NCBI GenBank assembly: GCA_902573565.1
Contig: CACGKI010000005.1
Location: forward strand, 19,207 to 83,206
Reading direction: 5' to 3'
Length of the DNA stretch: 64,000 nucleotides
Source of the DNA: an uncultured Prochlorococcus sp.
Lineage (GTDB): Bacteria > Cyanobacteriota > Cyanobacteriia > PCC-6307 > Cyanobiaceae
Within the stretch, counting starts at the first letter, position 1, and each line of letters opens with the position of its first letter. Positions 37,208-46,486 of the stretch are shown piece by piece. Under the pieces are notes generated by a model. It was given only the letters and a program-made list of their open reading frames with translations, had not been told where the DNA came from and did no database searches. The translations under genes and the position numbers were made by a program.

Positions 37208-38731
37208 TTAGGGTCTGCGCCAGAAAATATTATCTTTTGAAAGTAAATGATCAGATTCAGGTGGTCCCCAAGTCATAGATTCATAATTATAAATAGGTAA
37301 CTTCCAAGGAGAATTATCCATCAATTCAATTAATGGCGTATAAAGTTTCCAAGCTGCCTCTACTTCATCACTTCGGGTAAATAGGGTTGGATCTGAAAGC
37401 ATTGCATCAGCTAATAATCTTACATAGCCTTCATCTGAGGGTTCTCCAAATGATTCGTCATAAGAAAATTCCATCTCAACAGGTCTGGATTTCATTCCAG
37501 AACCAGGAGATTTAACCTCAAATTTGAAAGTAGCACCTTCATTAGGCTGAATTCTGAGGATAAGTTGATTTGGGGCAGGATTTATTATTGTTGATTCAAA
37601 TAAATGAACAGGAACGTCTTTAAAAGTCAAGACTATTTCTCCAAGTCTTTTAGGTAATCTTTTCCCTGTTCTCAAATAAAAAGGAACCCCTTGCCAACGC
37701 CAATTGTCAACGAAAACTTTTGTCGCAATATAAGTTTCTGTTGTGCTATTACAATTAACGCCATCTTCTTGCCTATATCCATTGAGTCGATTTGAGATAT
37801 TTCCTCCCTCGCCATATTGACCTCTTATACAACAATTCCACGGTTCATTTTCATCAGCAAGTTTTGAAGCTTGAAGAACCTTAGCTTTTTCATTTCTTAT
37901 TGCTTCTGGTTCAAACTTTCCAGGTGGTTCCATAGCTGTTACAGCAAGCATTTGAGTCATATGATTTTGAAGCATATCTCTCAAAGCTCCAGAGCTTTCG
38001 TAATAACCTGCTCTATCTTCAACTCCTACCGTTTCAGATGAAGTAATTTGAACACTTGATATGTAATTTCTGTTCCAGATTGGTTCAAAAATAGTATTAG
38101 CAAATCTCAAAACAAGGATGTTTTGAACTGTCTCTTTACCTAAATAATGATCAATCCTATAAATCTGACTTTCTTCAGCGCAACTTTGAACAAGCCTGTT
38201 CAATTTTTTTGCACTTGAATAATCTCTTCCAAAAGGTTTTTCGATAACCAATCTACTTTTCTTTGGGTCCTCTAAAAGGCCAGCTTCTTTAAGAGCTTTA
38301 CATCCACTTGCATAAAAATTCGGCGATACTGATAAATAAAAAGTTCTATTTCCATGAGTAGCTTGTGATTTATCAATTTCATTTAATCTTTTAGAAAGCC
38401 TTACAACATGACCACTTTGTTGTAAGTCAACAGGTTCATAAAAAAGATAATTAGAAAACTGCTCCCATTCCTTCTCTTTCCCTGATATTTGATTAGAAAG
38501 CTTTACTTTCATCTTTTCTCTAAACTCATTGTCAGTCCAAGGTCTTCTCGCACAACCAACTATTCCAAATTCACTAGGAATTCTTCTTTGCAAATAGAGT
38601 TCAAATAGAGCTGGTATTAATTTTCTATGAGTAAGGTCTCCACTAGCACCAAAGATTACTAAGCACTGTGGAGATATGACTCTTTCCTGCCGTAAACCCA
38701 ATCTAAGAGGATTACCTAAAGTTGAAGGCAT
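37208..38731 (-). CDS. zwf: Glucose-6-phosphate 1-dehydrogenase
   Basis: A 507-residue enzyme that feeds glucose-6-phosphate into the oxidative pentose phosphate pathway and makes NADPH in the dark. The NADP site is IFGASGDLTHRKL at 27-39 and the active site is RIDHYLGKE near 195-203. Length is normal. It leads zwf-opcA-cobB with gaps of 2 and 3 bases. Cyanobacterial G6PDH is light-inactivated through thioredoxin and OpcA; both are encoded in this window. Confidence 0.97.
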   Translation of the reverse strand: MPSTLGNPLRLGLRQERVISPQCLVIFGASGDLTHRKLIPALFELYLQRRIPSEFGIVGCARRPWTDNEFREKMKVKLSNQISGKEKEWEQFSNYLFYEPVDLQQSGHVVRLSKRLNEIDKSQATHGNRTFYLSVSPNFYASGCKALKEAGLLEDPKKSRLVIEKPFGRDYSSAKKLNRLVQSCAEESQIYRIDHYLGKETVQNILVLRFANTIFEPIWNRNYISSVQITSSETVGVEDRAGYYESSGALRDMLQNHMTQMLAVTAMEPPGKFEPEAIRNEKAKVLQASKLADENEPWNCCIRGQYGEGGNISNRLNGYRQEDGVNCNSTTETYIATKVFVDNWRWQGVPFYLRTGKRLPKRLGEIVLTFKDVPVHLFESTIINPAPNQLILRIQPNEGATFKFEVKSPGSGMKSRPVEMEFSYDESFGEPSDEGYVRLLADAMLSDPTLFTRSDEVEAAWKLYTPLIELMDNSPWKLPIYNYESMTWGPPESDHLLSKDNIFWRRP

Positions 38732-38840
38732 ATTTTTAATATTCTTTTTTTAAAATCCTCTTTTTTTCAAAGATTAGCTACATATTGTGTCTAAACCAAA
38801 AAGTATCTAAAAGGAAAACTTAAATCTAAATATCAGAAAT

Positions 38841-40040
<1,200 letters not shown>

Positions 40041-40082
40041 TTAAGTGAAATTATTTTTTTTTTTCAGAATTTGTTGTTTTTA

Positions 40083-40100
40083 TCTGTATAGTTACACAGA
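40083..40100. promoter_or_regulatory. Imperfect 18-base palindrome between petH and the SRPBCC gene
   Basis: TCTGTATAGTTACACAGA has 5-base perfect arms (TCTGT/ACAGA) and 7 of 9 positions paired overall. It lies 33 bases before the ATG of the SRPBCC gene in the 183-base divergent space. It does not fit the NtcA consensus GTA-N8-TAC. A regulator site is possible but unproven. Confidence 0.3.
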
Positions 40101-40133
40101 AATAAATTTTTTATCAAATTAAAAAATTCATTT

Positions 40134-40676
40134 ATGGTTAATCCTCAAGAATCAGTAGATCATTCTAAAAAAAATGATTACAAGACAATTGAGCAAACGA
40201 TGGAGAAGCTTTCTAGTGGAACAAGAAGACTTGCTGCACAGCTAACGACTTCTGCAAGTTTAGATTCTTTATGGAGTGTTTTAACAGATTACGATCGACT
40301 AGATATTTATATACCTAATTTATTGTCAAGCAGAAAAATATATCAGAAGAATAATAATGTTCATCTTAAACAAGTTGGGGCTCAAGATTTTCTTGGCATG
40401 AAATTTTCAGCTGAAGTAACATTAGACTTATTTGAAGATAAAGAGCTTGGCCTTTTAAAATTCAGTTTAATTAAGGGGGATTTCAGGAAATTTGAAGGTA
40501 GTTGGAAAATTCAAAAAATTAAAAATACTTCAAGGAATTCATTAATTTATGATCTTACTGTTCAGGGTTGTAAGTGGATGCCAATAGGGATGATAGAAAA
40601 AAGACTAAAAGAAGATCTTTCAGAAAATTTGCTTGCCGTAGATAGGCAGGCAAAATCATCAATGATAAAAGATTAA
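40134..40676 (+). CDS. SRPBCC (START/Bet v1-like) ligand-binding protein
   Basis: A 180-residue protein of the polyketide cyclase/dehydrase-like SRPBCC superfamily: RRLAAQLTTSASLDSLWSVLTDYDRL (split at the first strand) followed by the long-helix C-terminal end MPIGMIEKRLKEDLSEN. The fold binds hydrophobic ligands. Relatives are widespread in cyanobacteria and plastids; roles are mostly undefined. It is divergent from petH and ends 12 bases before the tRNA-Glu gene on the opposite strand. Confidence 0.85.
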   Translation: MVNPQESVDHSKKNDYKTIEQTMEKLSSGTRRLAAQLTTSASLDSLWSVLTDYDRLDIYIPNLLSSRKIYQKNNNVHLKQVGAQDFLGMKFSAEVTLDLFEDKELGLLKFSLIKGDFRKFEGSWKIQKIKNTSRNSLIYDLTVQGCKWMPIGMIEKRLKEDLSENLLAVDRQAKSSMIKD

Positions 40677-40687
40677 ATTTTAAGTAA

Positions 40688-40760
40688 TAGCCCCAAGGGG
40701 ATTCGAACCCCTGTCGCCTCCGTGAAAGGGAGGTGTCCTAGGCCTCTAGACGATGGGGCC
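40688..40760 (-). tRNA. tRNA-Glu (anticodon TTC)
   Basis: All four arms can be drawn: acceptor GGCCCCA with TGGGGCT, D-stem GTCT/GGAC, anticodon stem CCTCC/GGAGG around loop CTTTCAC with anticodon TTC (34-36), and T-arm AGGGG-TTCGAAT-CCCCT, discriminator A73. Pair 1-72 is G-U. The 3' CCA is not encoded. In cyanobacteria this tRNA feeds protein synthesis and, through glutamyl-tRNA reductase, tetrapyrrole (chlorophyll, haem) synthesis. Confidence 0.97.
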
Positions 40761-40806
40761 AGGAAATTAGATTAGCTTACCAGCTTATTAAAAATTAAGA
40801 GTAAGG

Positions 40807-41925
40807 CTAGCCTTTCGTCAAGTGTTGTTGCTCTTTATTTTGTCCTTGCCACACAGGAACTGTAAAATGGAAGCAGGAACCAACACCAATTTCAGATACA
40901 ACCCATATTCTCCCCCCATGGACTTGGACTATTCTTCTGCATACAGATAACCCAATCCCAAATCCTGAAGTTCCCTCAGAAGTCTGTGGGAGCCTAACTC
41001 TATCCAGGAAAATTCTTTTTTGTTCGCTTAAAGGAATTCCAGCTCCTTTGTCACAAATTGTTATCTCTACCCATTGATTTGTTTTGTGGATCATTGTAAT
41101 TTTTATAGATCCAGAGTCTTTAGAAAACTTAATAGCATTCTCAATTAAATTTAAGAAAACTTGCCTCATCCTTCTTTGATCTGCGAAAACACTTGGAAGA
41201 TCAGATGGGATATCAGTATCAATTTCAATATTCCTTAATCTCCAGAATTTTTCTAGTTCGAGTATTACTTCAGCACTGATGTTACCTAAATCAATTTTCT
41301 GAGGATTAAATAAAGCTTCCCATTTTGTTGTGCCAACCTCTAAAAGATCCTGAGATAATAGTTCAATCTCTTCTAGACGTCTCTTGATCACTTCCTGCAA
41401 TTTCGAAATATCAATTTGCCCAAGTTTTTGACTTTGAACAGCTAAAGTGGCCGCAGTTAAAGGAGTTCTTAATTCATGCGCTACCATTCTTAATAGTCTT
41501 TCCTGAGATTCAATTCTTTTGGTTAATGTTTCATTTTCTTGTCTTAAAACAAGAAGTTCGTCTTCTAGTAGAAATTCTTTTTGAGTTCTTATGGAATCGA
41601 TTTTGGATGGTTGCAAATTAATTCCTAGATTTTTTGTTAAACCTTCCTGTGTCCACCTTGGCAACCATTTCTGCAACTGAGAGAAAATATTACTTCCAGC
41701 AAATATTTGCTTTGGAGCTGGAGAAACCTTAATAAGAGCTGGAATAGCGACTAATCTATGCAACTCAAGTAATTCTGGCTGTTCTGAAGGCTCAGAAATC
41801 TGGAGAGATATCTCAAATTCACACTCATCTGATTCTAAATAAGCTATTAAGGATTTAATGTCACTACTAGAAAGTTGATTTCTAGCTGCCACAAGTATCA
41901 ATTTTAGCTCTTTTTTATCATTCAA
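40807..41925 (-). CDS. sasA: Circadian clock output sensor kinase SasA
   Basis: A 372-residue histidine kinase. Residues ~8-95 form the KaiB-like thioredoxin-fold sensor that binds KaiC, followed by a coiled segment, the HisKA box with phosphoacceptor His150 in [12 protein letters not shown], and an ATP-binding domain with [10 protein letters not shown] and GFGIGLSVC. It phosphorylates RpaA to time dark/light gene expression. The start is TTG at 41925, supported by GAGGA six bases upstream; no ATG is in frame nearby. It diverges from the lipocalin-like gene. Confidence 0.96.
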   Translation of the reverse strand: MNDKKELKLILVAARNQLSSSDIKSLIAYLESDECEFEISLQISEPSEQPELLELHRLVAIPALIKVSPAPKQIFAGSNIFSQLQKWLPRWTQEGLTKNLGINLQPSKIDSIRTQKEFLLEDELLVLRQENETLTKRIESQERLLRMVAHELRTPLTAATLAVQSQKLGQIDISKLQEVIKRRLEEIELLSQDLLEVGTTKWEALFNPQKIDLGNISAEVILELEKFWRLRNIEIDTDIPSDLPSVFADQRRMRQVFLNLIENAIKFSKDSGSIKITMIHKTNQWVEITICDKGAGIPLSEQKRIFLDRVRLPQTSEGTSGFGIGLSVCRRIVQVHGGRIWVVSEIGVGSCFHFTVPVWQGQNKEQQHLTKG

Positions 41926-42031
41926 ATGATTTCCTCGGAAGTGTTGAAAAGCTGTTAATCCTTATGAACACATTAAGATATTTATATTTATTCTACAGAT
42001 AAGGTAAGAAATAAATAGGTCTTATTTATAT

Positions 42032-42574
42032 ATGGTTGTTATTAATCAAAAGAAAAATCTAAATTTTGGAGAAAATAAATCTCCAGAAATTAGTTTAAAT
42101 AGTAATTTAAAAAGATGGTTCTCTAGAAATATTGGATTGTGGAAATCTAATAGGACATATTTCCTTGAAGAAGAACAAAAAACTTATAATTTGTGTATGA
42201 ATATAAATATAGAAGCTCTTGCTAATAAACCTGAATGGGAGTCGCACTATAAATTCACCTGGTACCCAGAGAAAAAATATAATTTTTTTAAGGAAAATCC
42301 TCAATATAAAGAAAAAGGAGAAATGCTTGCATCCTTAAAAGGTCACCAACTTATTAGGGAAAGTTTTTATTTAAGCAATGATCAAGGAATATCAAATATT
42401 AAGCAAGTAGATGAACATGAAATGATTTTTGAATCTTCTTACAAAGATTGGTATATTCTTGAACATACTAGACTTGTAGATTCGGATAATTATAGATTCA
42501 GGGTTATATATTCATGGAACAAAAATAAACTAAAAATAGTAGAGAATCATCATGAAATAAAATTTATTAAGTAA
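42032..42574 (+). CDS. Lipocalin-like hypothetical protein (CpeS/CpcS-like at best)
   Basis: A 180-residue soluble protein. The stretch RWFSRNIGLWKSNRTYFL near residues 28-45 resembles the opening of CpcS/CpeS-type bilin lyases (a short helix then GxWxSxRT), and the rest alternates beta strands as in a calycin barrel ending in NHHEIKFIK. That family attaches bilins to phycobiliproteins. Similarity is by eye and weak. It stands alone between sasA (divergent) and a secreted protein. Confidence 0.45.
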   Translation: MVVINQKKNLNFGENKSPEISLNSNLKRWFSRNIGLWKSNRTYFLEEEQKTYNLCMNINIEALANKPEWESHYKFTWYPEKKYNFFKENPQYKEKGEMLASLKGHQLIRESFYLSNDQGISNIKQVDEHEMIFESSYKDWYILEHTRLVDSDNYRFRVIYSWNKNKLKIVENHHEIKFIK

Positions 42575-42637
42575 GTCAATGTTTAAATTTAATTATTTAT
42601 TGTAAAAATGTTATCTTGTATTAGATATTATTAGTAA

Positions 42638-43075
42638 ATGAGTATTAATCTTTACACAAAAAGAATTCTTAAAATATTTGGTATAGTTATTTTACCTTTT
42701 ACCTTATTTGACATTAATACAATAGATAAACTTATTAAAGCTGAAGAAAATTTTCTTGCTGCTACTCAGCAAGACATTTTCTTATATAGACAAATGGGGG
42801 CTTCTTATCTATGTATAGCTTCAAACGCAGAAGTGGACTTTAAAAAAGGACTTGGTATTGCCAGTGCTACTTTTGCAAATGTAATAACTGGAAAGCATGG
42901 TGGTGTAATTAAAGAATTAGGAAACGAGAGCCTTAGCGAAAAAAAATTATATAATGCAGGCACATTTCAAATTGTTGGGAGTGCACTTGAAATATGCCCT
43001 GAGAGCATTCCAAAGAAAATAAAAAATGATTATGAAAAAAGAATAAAACAACTTGTTAAAAAAGCCAAAAAATAA
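42638..43075 (+). CDS. Secreted or membrane-anchored hypothetical protein (145 aa)
   Basis: The N-terminus has a basic start and one hydrophobic segment (about residues 10-28) that could be a signal peptide or anchor. The rest is a mixed domain with ATQQDIFLYRQMGASYLCIA and two cysteines (59 and 120) that could pair. Similar proteins seem common in marine picocyanobacteria, but I know no function. It follows the lipocalin-like gene by 63 bases and converges on prs with an 8-base gap. Confidence 0.68.
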   Translation: MSINLYTKRILKIFGIVILPFTLFDINTIDKLIKAEENFLAATQQDIFLYRQMGASYLCIASNAEVDFKKGLGIASATFANVITGKHGGVIKELGNESLSEKKLYNAGTFQIVGSALEICPESIPKKIKNDYEKRIKQLVKKAKK

Positions 43076-43083
43076 TTTTTTGA

Positions 43084-44079
43084 TTACCTAAACATTGAAC
43101 TAACTGAACTTTCTTCATGAATCCTCCAAATAGCTTCACCTAACATATTCGCTACTGAGAGAACTTTTAATTGAGGGAAATTATCTTTCAATAGAACTGG
43201 TATGCTATTAGTCACAATAACTTGTTCAAAGAGTTCCTTCCTGCTTAATCTTTCACAAGAAGGAGGAGAAAATACAGCATGGGAGGCACATGCAAATATT
43301 CTTTTAGCGCCCTCTTTTTTTAATAAATCGGCTCCAGAGCAAATTGTACCGCCTGTATCTATCATGTCGTCTATAAGAATAGCTGTTTTACCTTTGACTT
43401 CACCAATAACTGTTAGGCTTTCAGCGATATTATGAGCAGATCTCCTTTTATCAATTATAGCTAACGGTGCATCTTTCATTAATTTTGCAAATGCTCTTGC
43501 TCTTGCCACTCCACCTACATCAGGAGAGACGACTACAACTTCTTCTAAATTTAAAGTTTCTAAGTAATCTATTAAAACAGGTGAACCGTAAATATGATCG
43601 CATGGGATATCAAAATAACCTTGAATTTGAGCCGAATGTAAATCCATAGCAAGAACCCTATCGACTCCTGATTTCTCTAGCAAATTAGCGGTAAGTTTTG
43701 CAGTTATAGATTCTCTTCCTGAAGTCTTTCTATCCGCCCTTGCATATCCAAAATAAGGGATAACTGCCGTTATTTGTCTTGCAGATGCCCTCTTGCACGC
43801 ATCAACCATAATCATAAGTTCCATTAAACTATCATTTACTGGAGCACATGTAGGTTGTATTAGGAATACATCGCAACCTCTTATAGATTGCTGAATCTGA
43901 ACATAAATTTCACCATCAGCAAACCTTTTAGATATTAAAGGTACATTCTTAATACCTAAGTATGATGCAATTTCCTCAGCTAATTTGGGATTTGTTGTTC
44001 CACTTACTAGCCTTAATCTACTATTAGTAAGATTAAAATTAGATTCTTTATTCTGCACTGCCGTGATAAAACTTGTCAC
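43084..44079 (-). CDS. prs: Ribose-phosphate pyrophosphokinase
   Basis: A 331-residue class I PRPP synthase producing PRPP for purines, pyrimidines, histidine and NAD. The ATP/flexible-loop block YARADRK is near residue 115-121, and the PRPP-binding block AILIDDMIDTGGTI near 233-246 is clear. It starts with GTG at 44079, since the conserved SGTTNP segment lies only about 25 residues in. A 252-base AT-rich region with no other gene separates it from malQ. Confidence 0.97.
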   Translation of the reverse strand: MTSFITAVQNKESNFNLTNSRLRLVSGTTNPKLAEEIASYLGIKNVPLISKRFADGEIYVQIQQSIRGCDVFLIQPTCAPVNDSLMELMIMVDACKRASARQITAVIPYFGYARADRKTSGRESITAKLTANLLEKSGVDRVLAMDLHSAQIQGYFDIPCDHIYGSPVLIDYLETLNLEEVVVVSPDVGGVARARAFAKLMKDAPLAIIDKRRSAHNIAESLTVIGEVKGKTAILIDDMIDTGGTICSGADLLKKEGAKRIFACASHAVFSPPSCERLSRKELFEQVIVTNSIPVLLKDNFPQLKVLSVANMLGEAIWRIHEESSVSSMFR

Positions 44080-44331
44080 GAAATTAGCAATATAAAACTA
44101 TATCTTTATCGTAGTCGTTTATGCGAATTTCGCAAAAGATAATAACTAGATCTTTTCAATAGTCACATCAATTAAACAAAATATAAAATAAAATCAATGA
44201 AAAAAGATTATATTTAATTTAGTAGAAAAACAATTAGATAATATTTGTCAATTAAAAAAAATTTGTCTATCTTTAAATTTAAAGAAATAAAAATACCTAA
44301 ACCGTAAAAAATTATAAGTTAATCTAAAACT

Positions 44332-45849
44332 ATGCCTACACAAAGTGTCCTTACAAAAAAATCTTTAGGGATACTTATGCATCCTTCTTGTATGCCGGGA
44401 GGAAGAGTATGTGGCACTTTTGGCAAAGGTGTTAAAGAGTGGATAAAAAAGCTTCATAAGCACGGGATTGAATACTGGCAATTTTTGCCTCTTACACCTA
44501 CTGACTCTACAGGTTCTCCATATAGTTCTCCATCTAGTTTTGCTCTAAACCCATGGTTTTTGGATTTAGATGATCTAATCGAGAAAGGTTTTATCTTCAT
44601 TTCAGATAAAGAAGAGTTAGTATCCTCAAATCAGAATAAAAATCATTTTGATTTTGATTATGCGGATTATTTAGCAAAAAAATTAGGTCTACTCCTGCTG
44701 CAAGGTTGGAGTTCCCAATCTGAAAGTAGAAAAATTAATTTTTATAAGTGGATTAGTAAAAATTCTTGGGTTGAAGATTATTCAATATTTGCTGTTATCA
44801 GAGAGGAGTTTAATATGTTGCCTTGGTGGCAATGGCCTCAAGAATTTAAATTAAAAAATAAAAAGTTTTTAGAATCATGGATTAAGCATAAAAGTGAAGA
44901 GATACTTATTAAAAAATTAGTACAGTGGCACCTAGATGAGCAATGGAGAGATATTAAAAACTTTGCAAAATCAAAAAATGTCAAACTTATAGGAGACTTG
45001 CCCTTTTATGTTTCTAGGGACAGCGCCGACGTATGGAGTAATAGATCATTATTTTCAATTCTAAAGAATGGAGATTTAATATTTCAAAGTGGTGTTCCAC
45101 CTGATTATTTTTCATCAACAGGACAATTATGGGGGACTCCAACTTATTTTTGGTCAAAACATAAGAGGACTAATTTCGATTGGTGGAGAAAAAGATTTAA
45201 AAGGCAATTTGAACTTGTGGACATGTTGAGATTAGATCATTTCAGAGGTTTAGCTGGGTACTGGAGAGTTAATGGCAATTCTAAAACAGCAATTTCTGGT
45301 AAATGGATAAATTCTCCAGGAAGAACACTATTAAATAAACTAAAAATTGATTTAGGGACTAACGTCCTACCAATAATCGCGGAGGACCTGGGAGTAATAA
45401 CAACTGATGTAGAAAAATTAAGGAAAAATTTTGAACTTCCAGGAATGAAAATATTACAGTTCGCTTTTGATGGAAACGAAGATAACCCATATTTACCTAA
45501 GAATATTAAAGGAGAAAATTGGGTAGTTTATACAGGAACCCATGACAACTCTACTACCCACTCATGGTGGGAACTTTTAGAAAATGATGCCAAGAAACGA
45601 ATAAAAGATGAATATGAATTCTCTGAAGATCCATCCTGGAATTTAATAAAAATAGGCATGGATACAAATGCCAATCTCTTTATTGCTCCAATTCAAGATA
45701 TTTTATCTCTAGATGATTCAAGCAGGTTAAACATGCCAGGTACTATAAAAAATAACTGGAAATGGAAGTTAAATCGACCTTTAGGAGAAATAGAAGAAAA
45801 TATTAGAAGATTTAGTGATCTAGGAAATAGTTTTGGGAGAACTAGGTAA
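44332..45849 (+). CDS. malQ: 4-alpha-glucanotransferase (amylomaltase)
   Basis: A 505-residue GH77 enzyme that shuffles maltodextrin chains during glycogen breakdown. The catalytic residues are in VDMLRLDHFRG (Asp nucleophile), IIAEDLG (acid/base Glu) and GTHDNSTT. The N-terminal block EYWQFLPLTPTDSTGSPYSS (residues near 47-66) is typical. Length is normal. The stop is followed immediately in frame by a second stop within the TAGGAAA repeat. Confidence 0.96.
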   Translation: MPTQSVLTKKSLGILMHPSCMPGGRVCGTFGKGVKEWIKKLHKHGIEYWQFLPLTPTDSTGSPYSSPSSFALNPWFLDLDDLIEKGFIFISDKEELVSSNQNKNHFDFDYADYLAKKLGLLLLQGWSSQSESRKINFYKWISKNSWVEDYSIFAVIREEFNMLPWWQWPQEFKLKNKKFLESWIKHKSEEILIKKLVQWHLDEQWRDIKNFAKSKNVKLIGDLPFYVSRDSADVWSNRSLFSILKNGDLIFQSGVPPDYFSSTGQLWGTPTYFWSKHKRTNFDWWRKRFKRQFELVDMLRLDHFRGLAGYWRVNGNSKTAISGKWINSPGRTLLNKLKIDLGTNVLPIIAEDLGVITTDVEKLRKNFELPGMKILQFAFDGNEDNPYLPKNIKGENWVVYTGTHDNSTTHSWWELLENDAKKRIKDEYEFSEDPSWNLIKIGMDTNANLFIAPIQDILSLDDSSRLNMPGTIKNNWKWKLNRPLGEIEENIRRFSDLGNSFGRTR

Positions 45850-45870
45850 TAGGAAATAGGAAATAGGAAC
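45850..45870. repeat. Short tandem repeat, TAGGAAA x3 (last unit TAGGAAC)
   Basis: Three near-identical 7-base units lie directly after the malQ stop codon, in the 31-base gap before the convergent HTH gene. The repeat carries additional stop codons. It is a likely slippage site with no visible hairpin. Confidence 0.7.
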
Positions 45871-45880
45871 TTTTTGAAGT

Positions 45881-46375
45881 TTATTTATCAATGATTTTGT
45901 TTTCAATATTTTGAATCTCTATAACATTTACATTCAAAATAAAATATCTCTTCAATATAAACACAGTTAAGATTAATATAAAAAAATACAAAAGGCATCC
46001 CTGCCAAGTATTTATTAGATCGAATTTGTTGACAATAAAATCATTATTTTCTTTCTTAGAAGTTTCTCCTTCTCTAATTGCTAATTTTTCTAATGTATTT
46101 TTTTTTAATCCTAAGCACTCCTCTAATTTGATTAATATGGATCTTATAAATGGATACTTTGGTCTAATATTTTTGTTATTTTTTTCAATAGAATTTATCG
46201 TTTGTTCAGGAATTTTTGAAATACGTGACAATTCTTTAATTGTTATATTTTTTTGGATTCGCGCTTCTCTCACTAATTTTGCGATTTCTCCATACTGATC
46301 AACTAATTCAAGATTTACTTGATTATCAATCGCAGATTTTTTTTTAAATAAAAAAAGATTTTTAAAAATGCTCAT
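45881..46375 (-). CDS. RodZ-like HTH protein with one membrane segment
   Basis: A 164-residue protein with an HTH_25-type helix-turn-helix at about residues 32-95 (ARIQKNITIKELSRISKIPEQTI, split by the turn) and one membrane segment at about 124-147, then a short tail. This is the layout of RodZ, which links MreB to the membrane in rod-shaped cells. The periplasmic part is only about 18 residues, far shorter than in E. coli RodZ. Role in a coccoid cell is uncertain. Confidence 0.75.
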   Translation of the reverse strand: MSIFKNLFLFKKKSAIDNQVNLELVDQYGEIAKLVREARIQKNITIKELSRISKIPEQTINSIEKNNKNIRPKYPFIRSILIKLEECLGLKKNTLEKLAIREGETSKKENNDFIVNKFDLINTWQGCLLYFFILILTVFILKRYFILNVNVIEIQNIENKIIDK

Positions 46376-46486
46376 TCAATATTTCCAATTTCATTAATTA
46401 TTAGCCTACTCGATATTAAAAAGCATTATATTTAATTTTAATCATTTAAAAATCATAAGTAAATTTATTAAAAGTAAATATAAAAA

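Noticed and set aside
40083..40100. NtcA binding site upstream of petH
   Set aside because: The palindrome centre does not fit GTA-N8-TAC; only a different, unknown palindrome is present.
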